From NCBI RefSeq assembly GCF_030285625.1, contig NZ_CP127294.1:630001-694000 (forward strand): 64,000 nt of DNA, in the 5' to 3' direction. Below are positions 8,242-16,689 of the stretch, piece after piece (the first letter of the stretch is position 1; each line of letters starts with the position of its first letter). A program made the translations under genes and the position numbers. The stretch is from Amycolatopsis sp. 2-15. Lineage in GTDB: Bacteria > Actinomycetota > Actinomycetes > Mycobacteriales > Pseudonocardiaceae. The notes below the pieces were generated by a model. That model was not told where the DNA came from. It searched no databases and saw nothing but the letters and a program-made list of their open reading frames with translations.

Positions 8242-9426
8242 TCAGGCCCGCGTGAACCTCAGCGTGAACGTCGCCCCGACACCCGGAACCCCGGCCGCCG
8301 CGATGGTTCCGCCGTGGCCCGTCACGACTTCGTGCACCAGCGCCAAACCGAGCCCGAACCGGCGGCCCTCACCCTGGCCACCGTGGGCGAACCGCTCGAA
8401 CAGCCGTTCCGCATCCCGTTGTGCGAAGCCGACTCCGGTGTCGGCGACGCGGATCTCGACGTGCCGGTCGTCCGGGTTCTCGAGCGTCACCTCGATCGAC
8501 CCGCCCGGCGGGGTGTGGCCGATCGCGTTGTCCAGCAACGCCGACAGCACCCGTCGCAACGCCGCCGGCACGCCCGGCACCACATCGACCAGGCCCGGTG
8601 AACGGCGCACCTCGATCCGCACGCGCCGATCCCCCGCGCGCACCGCTTCGGCCTCCACCGCCTGCTCGGCCAGCAAACCCAGCTCCACCGGCTCCAGCGA
8701 CGGCCGCTCGTTGCACGCCTGCGTCGACAGCAGCAGGTCCTCCACGACCTCACCCAGCTCGCGCGTGCCGGAGACCAGCAGATCGAAATCGTCCGACGGC
8801 ACCGGTGCCAGCCGCGCCCGGCGCGCCAGCAGCTGCGCCCGCGTGTGAAGCCGGGTGAGCGGCGCACGCAGCTCGTGCGACGCGTCGGCGACGAAGGTGC
8901 GCTGGCGCCGCAACGCCTCGCCCAGCGGCCGGATCGCGCGCGCGGCCAGGACGTAGCCGCTGAAGACGGAAACCAGCAGCACCACCAGTTCCGCGATCAC
9001 CAGGCCCATCAGCAGCTGCTGCCGGTCGGCGGTCTGGTAGCGCTGGTCGACGAAGACCTGCCACACCTGGCCGCCGTGGTCCACCGCGCGGATCGTGAAC
9101 GTCGAGCCGGCCAGTTCCCGTTCCGCGGTCACGGAACCGCCGGGCGGCACGGCGGGCGCGGGCGGCGGCACGAACGGCAACGCGGCGGGCACGTGGCCTG
9201 AAGGCGTCACCAGGAACACGCAGCCCGGCGGCGTCGCCGACAGGCCCTGGGCCAGCGTGTAGTCGATCTGCCGGTCGACCTCCTCACCCTGGCCGTGCAC
9301 GAGCACCCAGTACGCGATGGCGCCGGCGGCGAGCACGACCAGCGTGATCACCACGGCGATCTGGCTCGCGATCGTCCGCCGCGCGCGCCGCAGCGCCCGC
9401 GCGTCGGGATCGACGATCACCGTCAC
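8242..9426 (-). CDS. Two-component sensor histidine kinase
   Basis: A 394-residue protein starting at GTG 9426, four-base overlap with the response regulator stop. Transmembrane helices lie at about residues 21-43 and 139-161, enclosing an extracellular sensor loop of about 95 residues rich in Pro. The H box is FVADASHELRAPLTRL with the phosphorylated His at about 184. The N box is LLDNAIGHTPPGG, G1 is VADTGVGF and G2 is GFGLGLALVHEV. It should autophosphorylate and pass phosphate to its neighbour at 9423-10100. The gene pair lies downstream of the redox/antiporter operon on the same strand, but the signal is unknown. Confidence 0.93.
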   Translation of the reverse strand: MTVIVDPDARALRRARRTIASQIAVVITLVVLAAGAIAYWVLVHGQGEEVDRQIDYTLAQGLSATPPGCVFLVTPSGHVPAALPFVPPPAPAVPPGGSVTAERELAGSTFTIRAVDHGGQVWQVFVDQRYQTADRQQLLMGLVIAELVVLLVSVFSGYVLAARAIRPLGEALRRQRTFVADASHELRAPLTRLHTRAQLLARRARLAPVPSDDFDLLVSGTRELGEVVEDLLLSTQACNERPSLEPVELGLLAEQAVEAEAVRAGDRRVRIEVRRSPGLVDVVPGVPAALRRVLSALLDNAIGHTPPGGSIEVTLENPDDRHVEIRVADTGVGFAQRDAERLFERFAHGGQGEGRRFGLGLALVHEVVTGHGGTIAAAGVPGVGATFTLRFTRA

Positions 9427-10100
9427 ATGGCCCCGATCTGGTAACCCAGGCCGTGGACGGTCTTCACCACCTCGCGCCCCAGCTTGCGCCTCAGGTAGTA
9501 CACATAGGTGTCCACAATGGATTCCCCCGTCGAGTCGGCGAACACGTGGGTGCGCAGCGCCTCTCGCGGATGGATGGCCTTCGGCCGCTGCGCGAGCGTG
9601 CGCAGCAGGTCGAACTCGCGGCCCGACAGCGTCACGCGCTCACCGCGCGACAGCACGACCTCGTGGCGCAGCAGGTCGAGCGCCGCAGTGCCCAGCGGCA
9701 GGCATTCGGCGCCGTCGAGATCCCGCCGGCACAACGCGCGCAGCCGGGCCAGCAGCTCGTCGGTCTCGAACGGTTTCACCAGGTAGTCGTCGGCGCCCGC
9801 ATCGAGGCCGTGGACGCGGTCGGTCAGCTCGCCCAGCGCCGAAAGCACCAGCACGCGCGCGGTCACGGCCCGGCGCCGCAGCCCGGCGAGCACCTCCAAC
9901 CCGTCCATCACCGGCAGCCGCCGGTCGAGGATGATCACGTCGTGGTGGCCGGTGAGGCCGCGGTGCAGACCACGCTGGCCGTCGTGGGCGAGCTCGACCT
10001 CGTAGCCCTCGTCGGCGAGCAGCTCGGAGAGCATTCCGGCCAGTTCACGATCGTCCTCCACGAGGAGCACTCGGGCTGCGGTTCCTGCCTCTTCGTGCAC
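9423..10100 (-). CDS. OmpR/PhoB-family response regulator
   Basis: A 225-residue protein from GTG 10100. The receiver domain has the acidic pair in VLLVEDDREL (residues 16-17), the phospho-acceptor Asp59 in VIILDRRLP, the Thr/Ser switch in VLVLSALG and Lys in YLVKPFE. The C-terminal winged helix contains LSGREFDLLRTLAQRP and the recognition-helix region VDTYVYYLRRKLG. It is co-translated with the downstream sensor kinase. It starts 57 bases after the antiporter stop on the same strand, so it may be part of the same transcript and could control that operon. Confidence 0.93.
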   Translation of the reverse strand: MHEEAGTAARVLLVEDDRELAGMLSELLADEGYEVELAHDGQRGLHRGLTGHHDVIILDRRLPVMDGLEVLAGLRRRAVTARVLVLSALGELTDRVHGLDAGADDYLVKPFETDELLARLRALCRRDLDGAECLPLGTAALDLLRHEVVLSRGERVTLSGREFDLLRTLAQRPKAIHPREALRTHVFADSTGESIVDTYVYYLRRKLGREVVKTVHGLGYQIGAM

Positions 10101-10157
10101 GTGTTCATACTCGCAGTCAGAGCGCCGATTGAACCCTCAACTTTCGTAGGGATTTGA

Positions 10158-11441
10158 TCATTTGCCCGCCGGTTGGGCCGAAAGGAGGAACTCCGGCAGC
10201 TGATCGGCCGAGTACTTCCGCCGATCCCGGCGATCGAGCCAGCTCAGCACCGGCGCCGTCATGATCGTGGTCACCAGCGCCACGAGCACCAGCACCGTGA
10301 ACAGCGCCGGCGACACGATTCCGGCCTGCAGCCCTACGTTCAGCGCGATGAGCTGCATCAGCCCCCGCGCGTTCACGAGCACGCCGATCCGCAACGCGAC
10401 CGGCTGCGGTTCCCCGGCCAGCCGCGCCGCACCCCACGACGCCCCGAGCTTCCCGACGATCGCCACCACCACGCACAGCAGTGCGAACAGCAGCAGGTTC
10501 GGGTCGGCCAGCAGCGCGAACCGCGTGTTCAAGCCGGAGTAGGTGAAAAACAGTGGCAGGAACACGATGTTGCCCACCGGCAGCAGCTTCGAGACCACCG
10601 CGTCGGCCGCCTCGCCGCGAGGGAACGCGATGCCGGTGATGAAGGCGCCGAACACCGCGTACAGCCCGATAGTGTCGGTGAACCACGCGGCGGCGAACAG
10701 GATCATCGCGGTGACGAGCAGCCGCTGGTCCACCGACATCCGCGGGCTGGCGAACATCTTCGCGAACACTCGCCGCGCGACGATCCACACGAACAGCGCG
10801 AAGACCACGCCGCCGCCCAGTGCCAGCGCGATCGGCCCGACCGAGCCCGCGTGCATGCCGACGACCACCGCCAGCAGGATCCACGCGAGCACGTCGTCGA
10901 CCGCGCCGCACGCCAGCGCGAGCGAGCCGAAGCGCGTTTTCGTGAGGCCGCGTTCGGTGATGATGCGCGCGAGCATCGGGAACGCCGTGATCGCGATCGC
11001 GACCCCGACGAATGCCGCCGAAACCACCGGCGAGACGCCCGGCTTGGTGATGCCCACCCAGCTGGAGCCCAGCACGGCGACGCCGATCCCCAGCACGAGC
11101 GGGACCCCGGTGCCGGCGCTCGACACGGCGGCCACCAGTTTCGACGACTCCCGCACCGTTTTGGTGCGGAACTCGTAGCCCGCGCCGAACATGTAGAGCA
11201 CGAGCCCGATCTGCCCGCCCAGGTACACGAGCGTGCGCACGGTGTCGGGGAACAGGTAGGACTGGACACCGGGCAGCAGGAGCCCGAGCAGCGACGGCCC
11301 GAGCAGCACCCCCGACACCATCTCGCCGACCACAGGCGGCTGCCCGAGCTTCACGGCGAGCATGGTCACGAGCCGCACCACCACCAGGATCACCACCGCC
11401 GCGAGGAAAAACGCGGGCGCCGCCTCTGACGCGGTCATCAT
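10158..11441 (-). CDS. Cation:proton antiporter (CPA2/KefB-like membrane domain)
   Basis: A 427-residue integral membrane protein. The start is ATG 11441 or the adjacent ATG 11438, with GGAGGCGA just upstream; the frame runs open further 5' but only as P450 shadow. About twelve hydrophobic segments are visible. LGQPPVVGEMVSGVLLGPSL is the N-terminal signature of Na+(K+)/H+ exchangers, and GAVDDVLAWILLAVV carries the paired Asp residues expected in the ion-binding crossover helix. There is no C-terminal Rossmann (TrkA-N) domain. It is the last gene of a coupled four-gene operon with the P450, where it might provide pH homeostasis or export. Confidence 0.88.
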   Translation of the reverse strand: MMTASEAAPAFFLAAVVILVVVRLVTMLAVKLGQPPVVGEMVSGVLLGPSLLGLLLPGVQSYLFPDTVRTLVYLGGQIGLVLYMFGAGYEFRTKTVRESSKLVAAVSSAGTGVPLVLGIGVAVLGSSWVGITKPGVSPVVSAAFVGVAIAITAFPMLARIITERGLTKTRFGSLALACGAVDDVLAWILLAVVVGMHAGSVGPIALALGGGVVFALFVWIVARRVFAKMFASPRMSVDQRLLVTAMILFAAAWFTDTIGLYAVFGAFITGIAFPRGEAADAVVSKLLPVGNIVFLPLFFTYSGLNTRFALLADPNLLLFALLCVVVAIVGKLGASWGAARLAGEPQPVALRIGVLVNARGLMQLIALNVGLQAGIVSPALFTVLVLVALVTTIMTAPVLSWLDRRDRRKYSADQLPEFLLSAQPAGK

Positions 11442-12850
11442 TCGCCTCCGTGGTTCGCGAAGTAGTTCACGCACAAACGCTTCTGCCGCGCGTCCAGCAC
11501 CATGTAGGTGCCGAACACGAGCTGGGCGAGGCTGCGCCACACGTCTTCCCAGCGGTCGCGCACGGCGAGGTATGCCAGCGGGCCGCGGGTCGAGCGCGCC
11601 GAGCCGCGCGGGGTGAGGAACACCGGGCCGCGGTTGGGGATCGAGCGGGTGTGGGCCGCGCTCGACGCGACGGCGTAGCGGCGCAGGAACTCCCGCGTGA
11701 CCACCCGCATCGTGATCGGCGCGAGTCCGCGGGCCGGGCACGCGCGGTTCTGCGCGACGCCGAAAGGCAGGAAGTTGGCGTCCTTCTTCGACACCGCTTT
11801 GTCGGGCACTGCTTTGTCGGGCACTGCTTTGTCGGGCACTGCTGCGTGCGCCGGGCAACCGACGGGCGGCTCCCAGCGGGACGGGTCGAACTCGTCGGGC
11901 CGCTCGAACCCCGCGTGGTGGAAGTCGGGGTAGCTGAAGAGAAGCACGGTGCCCGCGTCGATTGTCGTGTCGTCGAGCTCGATGTCGCCGGTGGTGATGC
12001 GGTGGGCGATGCCGAAGAGCGGGTAGGTGCGCAGGCCCTCGTCGATCACGCGGTCGAGGTACTCGTCGTCGTCCGGGTTCGCGACCAGCCGCCGCTGCAC
12101 GTCCGGGTGTTGCGCGATGATCATCAGCAGGTGCGCCATCGCCTCCGACATCTGCACCACGGCCGTGTTGAAGAAGGTGCCCTGCAGGTAGAACACCTGC
12201 TCGTCGCGCGTAAGCCGCGTCGGCAGCGCGTGCGGGATGTCGCCCAGGCGCCGCCGCAGGTACTTCGTGAGCTTCGCGCGACGGCGCATGTTGCGGGGCC
12301 GCACGCACTTCAGGGCCGAGACGACGTCGTCGGCGTGGCCCACGATGAGATCGCGCGCCTCGGGCGGGCACGGCTCGCCGAACACGAGCTCGTAGTACAG
12401 CTCGGCCCAGATCGGCATCATCTCGTCACGCAGCCGGATCAGCCGCCCGTCGCCGACCTCCAGGCCGTCGAGCACGTGCTCCGTCACGCGGCGCGTGAGC
12501 TCTTCCGACTCCGCGCGCGTCTTCACGAGGATGTGGCGCGTGGTCTTGGCGACCTCGTCGTACCGCGGGCCCGCTTCCAGGTGCTCCTGGTGGACTTCCG
12601 GGCCGGGCGCGAGCCAGTACCAGAACAGGTCCGACAGTGCCGCGCCCTTGCTGCGCCCGTTGGCCGCCGGGTCGGCGTACACCCGGCGAAAGTCCTTGAC
12701 CCCGACGCGGGGCCCGGGGATCGGGAGGCCTTCGTCGCCGTTGACCAGCGCGAAGATCTTCACCCGCAACGCGACCACGCGGCCGGGCAGCCACTTCGGC
12801 AGCGAACCGACGAGCCCGGCGGCCAGCGCGGCCGTGATCAGCCGCCTCAT
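11438..12850 (-). CDS. Cytochrome P450 with atypical I-helix
   Basis: A 470-residue protein from ATG 12850 (ATGA overlap with the oxidase stop). The haem-binding loop is NFLPFGVAQNRACPARG with Cys371 as axial ligand, and the ExxR motif is E271-G-L-R274. In the I-helix region, FYLQGTFFNTAVVQMSEAM (about residues 220-238), the usual (A/G)Gx(E/D)TT oxygen-activation motif is not recognisable. The N-terminus has a modest hydrophobic stretch and the C-terminus extends about 60 residues past the usual end. A 15-base tandem repeat encodes three copies of a PDKAV-type pentapeptide just before the haem loop. No ferredoxin or reductase gene is adjacent. Confidence 0.85.
   Translation of the reverse strand: MRRLITAALAAGLVGSLPKWLPGRVVALRVKIFALVNGDEGLPIPGPRVGVKDFRRVYADPAANGRSKGAALSDLFWYWLAPGPEVHQEHLEAGPRYDEVAKTTRHILVKTRAESEELTRRVTEHVLDGLEVGDGRLIRLRDEMMPIWAELYYELVFGEPCPPEARDLIVGHADDVVSALKCVRPRNMRRRAKLTKYLRRRLGDIPHALPTRLTRDEQVFYLQGTFFNTAVVQMSEAMAHLLMIIAQHPDVQRRLVANPDDDEYLDRVIDEGLRTYPLFGIAHRITTGDIELDDTTIDAGTVLLFSYPDFHHAGFERPDEFDPSRWEPPVGCPAHAAVPDKAVPDKAVPDKAVSKKDANFLPFGVAQNRACPARGLAPITMRVVTREFLRRYAVASSAAHTRSIPNRGPVFLTPRGSARSTRGPLAYLAVRDRWEDVWRSLAQLVFGTYMVLDARQKRLCVNYFANHGGE
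11796..11840 (+). repeat. 15-base tandem repeat inside the P450 gene, three perfect copies
   Basis: The unit GCTTTGTCGGGCACT occurs three times head to tail (11796-11810, 11811-11825, 11826-11840), with partial copies on both flanks. It is in frame and adds a five-residue unit (AVPDK) per copy to a loop before the haem-binding region, so copy-number change would not shift the frame. Confidence 0.95.
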
Positions 12851-13890
12851 CGGACGAGGTCCGCGGTCAAGTCGCCGGGCGCGGCGGCCCCGCACAGCGC
12901 GAGCGTGTGGTCGGTTTCTTCCCGGAGGCGTTCCAGCACTTCCGTCACCCCTTCCTCACCCGCCGCGGCGAGGCCCCACACCACGGGCCGGCCGACGCCG
13001 ACCGCGGTGGCGCCCAGCGCGAGCGCCTTCACCACGTCGGTGCCCCGCCGCACGCCGCCGTCGAGCACGAGCGGGATGGCCCCCGCCACGGCCTCGGCCA
13101 GCGCGGGCAGAGCGTCCACAGTAGACACGGCAGTGTCGAGCTGACGGCCGCCGTGGTTCGACACCACGAGCCCGTCGACGCCCGCCCCAACCGCGAGGCG
13201 GGCGTCTTCCGGGTGCAGCACTCCCTTGAGCAGCACGGGAAGCGCCGTCGTGCGTTTCAGCCAGGCCACGTGCTCCCACGTGAACCCGGCCGACATCTCG
13301 ATGTCGCGCACGCGGCCCAAGCCGTCGCGCAGGTTCTCCACGACCAGCCCGGGCGGCAGGTCGTGGAAGCCGTTGCGGTGGTCGCGTTCGCGCCGGCCGA
13401 ACACCGGCGAGTCGACGGTGACCACGAACGCCCGCACGCCCGCGCGTTCGGCGCGGCGCACCACGGACTCCGTGAACTCCGGGTCCGGCTGCAGGTACAG
13501 CTGGAACCACAGCGCCGGGTCGGTCGCGGCCTGGCGCGCGGCGTCGGCGATGTCCTCCACGGCCGTGGTCGCGGCCATGCTCACCACCAGCACCGTGCCG
13601 GCTTTCGCGACCGCTTTCGCCGTGGCCAGCTCACCCTTGGGGTGCGCGAGCCGGTGGAACGCGGTCGGCGACACCAGCACCGGCATCGACAGCGGCGAGC
13701 CGACCAGCTCCGTCGCCAGGTCGCGCTTGGCCGCGCCCCGCAGCACGCGGGGCACGAGCACGCGCCGGGAGAACGCCTCTTCGTTGGCCCGCAGCGTCAG
13801 CTCGTCGCCGGCGGCACCCGCGTAGAAGTCGTAGTGCACCGGGTCGAGCCGCTCGCGCGCCACGGCCTCGAGCTCCGAGATCGTGCGCAC
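12847..13890 (-). CDS. FMN-dependent alpha-hydroxy-acid oxidase/dehydrogenase
   Basis: A 347-residue TIM-barrel flavoprotein from GTG 13890. Recognisable active-site segments are YDFYAGAAGDE (Tyr near residue 23), FQLYLQPD, TVDSPVFGRRERDHRNGF, Lys222 in LLKGVL, the catalytic His246/Arg249 in VSNHGGRQLD, and the phosphate-binding PLVLDGGVRRGTDVVKALALGA. Members oxidise glycolate, lactate, mandelate and similar 2-hydroxy acids to 2-oxo acids; those using oxygen release hydrogen peroxide. Sequence alone does not separate oxidase from dehydrogenase. It lies between the FAD oxidoreductase (three-base gap) and the P450 (four-base overlap), so the three should be made together. Confidence 0.9.
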   Translation of the reverse strand: MRTISELEAVARERLDPVHYDFYAGAAGDELTLRANEEAFSRRVLVPRVLRGAAKRDLATELVGSPLSMPVLVSPTAFHRLAHPKGELATAKAVAKAGTVLVVSMAATTAVEDIADAARQAATDPALWFQLYLQPDPEFTESVVRRAERAGVRAFVVTVDSPVFGRRERDHRNGFHDLPPGLVVENLRDGLGRVRDIEMSAGFTWEHVAWLKRTTALPVLLKGVLHPEDARLAVGAGVDGLVVSNHGGRQLDTAVSTVDALPALAEAVAGAIPLVLDGGVRRGTDVVKALALGATAVGVGRPVVWGLAAAGEEGVTEVLERLREETDHTLALCGAAAPGDLTADLVR

Positions 13891-13893
13891 GGG

Positions 13894-15450
13894 TCAGGCC
13901 AGCTGGTCGGTGAAGAACTTCGTGAGCGCCTCCACGTGCACGGGGCGGTCCCATTCGTTCTCGAGGTTCTCCGTCACGTGGTGGGTGGCCACGAGCTCGC
14001 CGCGCCGGTAGTGACGGACGATCGGGTGCAGGTAGTGGCCCTCGCCGCTGTCGTTGGCGACGTCCTGGCTCGCCCGCTTCACGGTGAAGTCGAACGGGTC
14101 GACCTTGTCGTGGTCCGGGCCGTAGTCGAGCGTGATGAGGAACGCGTCTTCGGCGTCGTTGAGCGGAGTGTCGGCGAACCGGGCCACCGGCATCTCTTCG
14201 AGGTAACGCGCCTGGCCGCCCTCGACGACGAGGATGTCGGCGAGGAAACCGAACTGCTGGAACAGCCCCGACGTGCGGTTGATGCGCTTGAGCACGGCGT
14301 CCACGAGCTCGCCGGTCTCGGCCTTGAGCACGGTCTGCGGCCACTCGTTGTCGTGGTAGCGCTCTTCGAGCACCTTCGACAGCGCGCGCACGCCGTAGCG
14401 GAAGCCGTGGATGAAGCCACTGGTGGCCTTCTTGAAGTCGCGGACCTGCGTGATCGTGCCGGCGAAGTAGAGGCCGGGCACGTTCACCGACTCCCACGAC
14501 GACGTCTGCGCCGGGAAGCGGTCGTTGATCGCGAGCTCGGGGCGGCAGTCCTCGTCGAACATCGAGGCGTCGAAGCGGAAGCCGGTGGCGGCGATAACCC
14601 GGTCGTAGCGGATCTCCTTCACCACCTCGTCGGCTCGGGCGAAGGCGAACTTCACGTGGTAGCCGTCTTCGTCCTTGCGGATCTCGCGCACGTCGCCGTC
14701 GAGGATCGCGTGCTGCAGCTTGAGCTGGTACATGTCGAGCACGCCGGCGTTGAACGCGCGCAGGTGCCCGACGAAGTGCGTGCGCCAGGCGAGCTTCACC
14801 GGCCGCGGGCCCGCGACGTGCAGCACGGCCGCATACGCGTTGATGCTGTCGGCGGTCTCGAAGGCCGAGTTGGCCTTGCCGAGGATGAGCACGCGCTTGT
14901 TGGTGAACTGCGCGGGGTCGGTGTCGAAGTCGGCGTACTGGTCGACGAGTTCCATGCCCGGAACGTCGGGGATGTACGGCTTCGTCACGCCGGTAGCCAT
15001 GATCAGGCGCTTCGTGGTGTAGGTGTTCCCGTCGCCGTCGGTGAGCGTGAAGAGAGCGCTTTCGCTGTCACGACTGATCCGCGTCACCCGGGTGTCGTAG
15101 CGGATGGCGATCTTGTGCTTCGCCGCGTAGTCGGCGTTGTAGCGCACGAACGTCTCGGCCGGCGGGAAGAGCTCGGCGCTGTAGTCGGTGAACAGCAAGG
15201 GGTCGGGGCCGTCGTCGAGGAGTGAATTCCAGTCGACGCGCAGGTTGAGCTCCGGGTCGGTCCAGCCCGTGTGCTTCTTGTTGATCGAGATCAGCGTGCG
15301 GTGGCGCGGGAACCTGGTGAAGAACGTGGCCGGCGTGGGGCCCGCTTCGAGCAACAGGTAGCGGTGCCCCGCCTGTTCGAGCTGCCGGCCGAGCTGCAGC
15401 CCCGCGGGCCCCGCGCCGACCACCAGATAGTCCAGAACGTCGTCCACCAC
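13894..15450 (-). CDS. FAD/NAD(P)-binding oxidoreductase (flavin monooxygenase-like, FOXRED2-like)
   Basis: A 518-residue protein with two adjacent GTG start codons at 15450. The FAD Rossmann motif is YLVVGAGPAGLQLGRQLEQ (residues 8-26). A second nucleotide-binding motif VLILGKANSAFETAD is near residue 188, and MATGVTKPY and AATGFRFD match the ATG-type motifs of flavin monooxygenases and pyridine-nucleotide oxidoreductases. KANSAFETA and the long C-terminal extension of over 150 residues recall FOXRED2-type proteins rather than small-molecule Baeyer-Villiger enzymes. It is the first gene of the operon running to 10158. The substrate is unknown. Confidence 0.82.
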   Translation of the reverse strand: MVDDVLDYLVVGAGPAGLQLGRQLEQAGHRYLLLEAGPTPATFFTRFPRHRTLISINKKHTGWTDPELNLRVDWNSLLDDGPDPLLFTDYSAELFPPAETFVRYNADYAAKHKIAIRYDTRVTRISRDSESALFTLTDGDGNTYTTKRLIMATGVTKPYIPDVPGMELVDQYADFDTDPAQFTNKRVLILGKANSAFETADSINAYAAVLHVAGPRPVKLAWRTHFVGHLRAFNAGVLDMYQLKLQHAILDGDVREIRKDEDGYHVKFAFARADEVVKEIRYDRVIAATGFRFDASMFDEDCRPELAINDRFPAQTSSWESVNVPGLYFAGTITQVRDFKKATSGFIHGFRYGVRALSKVLEERYHDNEWPQTVLKAETGELVDAVLKRINRTSGLFQQFGFLADILVVEGGQARYLEEMPVARFADTPLNDAEDAFLITLDYGPDHDKVDPFDFTVKRASQDVANDSGEGHYLHPIVRHYRRGELVATHHVTENLENEWDRPVHVEALTKFFTDQLA

Positions 15451-15549
15451 ACCGGCCTCCAGCCTCGATCTTCGCCTGACGGCCGACAGCCTGAACCCGA
15501 GATCTCAGAAAAGGCTCAGAGATCCCGATCAGCGGGTGAGTAGGTGAGA

Positions 15550-15600
15550 AACCGTGAAGGGCACCTTGAGGGAGTGTCCCTCAAGGTGCCCTTCACGGTT
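15550..15600. terminator. Very long perfect hairpin (24-base arms, 3-base loop)
   Basis: Arms 15550-15573 and 15577-15600 are perfectly complementary around a GTG loop. The core GTGAAGGGCACCTTGAGGGA resembles the GTGAAGGGC arm of the hairpin at 16647-16680. It lies downstream of the aldo/keto reductase at 15608, so termination on the minus strand is likely. No T-run follows, so it may instead be a dispersed repeat element with terminator activity. Confidence 0.75.
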
Positions 15601-15607
15601 AGGTGGC

Positions 15608-16609
15608 TCAGCGTGACAGGAGCTTCATCGCCGCCTCGGCGTACCGCGTGCCCGCGACCTCGGCGGCGGGCACGGCGGTCTCGATCGCCCGGATGTCCTC
15701 TTCGGACAGTTCGAGCGCGACGGCGCCGACGTTCTCTTCGAGGTACTTGCGCCGCTTCGTCCCCGGGATCGGCACCACGTCGTCACCTTGGGCCTGAACC
15801 CAGGCGAGCGCGAGCTGACCCGCGGTCACGCCCTTCCGCTCGGCCAGCGCCCGCAGCGCCTCGACCATCGCGACGTTCTTCTCGAGATTCCCCTCGGCGA
15901 AGCGCGGCTGCGTCTGGCGACGGAAGTCGTCCTCGCCGAAGTCCGCGGCCGAGGTGAACTTGCCGGTCAGGAACCCGCGGCCCAGCGGCGAGTACGGCAC
16001 CAGACCGATGCCGAGCTCACGGCACGCGGGCACCACCGCGTCCTCGATGTCGCGCGACCACAGCGACCACTCCGTCTGCACGGCCGAGATCGGGTGCACC
16101 GCGTGGGCGCGGCGGATCGTCTCGGCGCCCGCTTCGGACAGGCCCAGGTGGCGCACCTTGCCCTGCTGCACCAGCTCGGCCATGGCCCCGACCGTCTCCT
16201 CAATGGGCACGTCCGGGTCCACGCGGTGCTGGTAGTAGAGATCGATGTGGTCGATCCCCAAGCGCCGCAACGAGTTCTCCACGGCCTCGCGCACGTACGC
16301 CGCGTCGCCGCGCACCCCGCGCTTGCTCGGGTCTTCGCGGTCGCGCACGAAACCGAACTTCGTGGCGAGCACCACCTGGTCGCGCCGGTCGGCGATCGCG
16401 CGGCCGACGAGCTCTTCGTTGGCCCCCATGCCGTACATGTCGGCGGTGTCGAGCAGGGTCACGCCCAGCTCCAGCGCGCGGTGGATGGTGGCGATCGACT
16501 CGGTGTCGTCACCCTCGCCGTAGAACTCGCTCATCCCCATGCAGCCGAGGCCCTGGGCGCTCACTTCGAGCGCGCCGAGGCGGCGGGCGGGCAGCGTCGA
16601 TCCGGCCAT
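15608..16609 (-). CDS. Aldo/keto reductase
   Basis: A 333-residue protein from ATG 16609 with GGGAGAAAAC upstream. AKR signatures present are [13 protein letters not shown] [13 protein letters not shown] at the N-terminus, [20 protein letters not shown] (catalytic Asp and Tyr), the Lys of VLATKFG, and [19 protein letters not shown] with the catalytic His. The C-terminus has the NADPH phosphate-binding segment [19 protein letters not shown]. It belongs to the AKR13/YajO-like subgroup that reduces aldehydes and ketones with NADPH. Its 3' third includes 124 bases identical to the upstream paralogue, and it may be co-transcribed with it. Confidence 0.92.
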   Translation of the reverse strand: MAGSTLPARRLGALEVSAQGLGCMGMSEFYGEGDDTESIATIHRALELGVTLLDTADMYGMGANEELVGRAIADRRDQVVLATKFGFVRDREDPSKRGVRGDAAYVREAVENSLRRLGIDHIDLYYQHRVDPDVPIEETVGAMAELVQQGKVRHLGLSEAGAETIRRAHAVHPISAVQTEWSLWSRDIEDAVVPACRELGIGLVPYSPLGRGFLTGKFTSAADFGEDDFRRQTQPRFAEGNLEKNVAMVEALRALAERKGVTAGQLALAWVQAQGDDVVPIPGTKRRKYLEENVGAVALELSEEDIRAIETAVPAAEVAGTRYAEAAMKLLSR

Positions 16610-16646
16610 GTTTTCTCCCGGAGTTCAGTCGGTGAAAGTGCAGTCG

Positions 16647-16680
16647 GTGAAGGGCCCCAGGAGTCCCTGGAGCCCTTCAC
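16647..16680. terminator. Hairpin between the two aldo/keto reductase genes
   Basis: Fifteen-base arms 16647-16661 and 16666-16680 match at 14 of 15 positions (GTGAAGGGCCCCAGG on the left). It lies just after the 16690 stop and before the 15608-16609 gene. It belongs to the same GTGAAGGG hairpin type as 15550-15600 and could attenuate expression of the second gene. Confidence 0.7.
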
Positions 16681-16689
16681 GGAAGGGAT

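Noticed and set aside
11442..12371. N-terminal extension of the antiporter frame by about 310 codons
   Set aside because: It lies inside the P450 gene in another frame. The ATG at 11441 has a Shine-Dalgarno and begins the first membrane helix.
15550..15600. Terminal inverted repeats of an insertion sequence
   Set aside because: The arms are only three bases apart and no transposase exists in the window.
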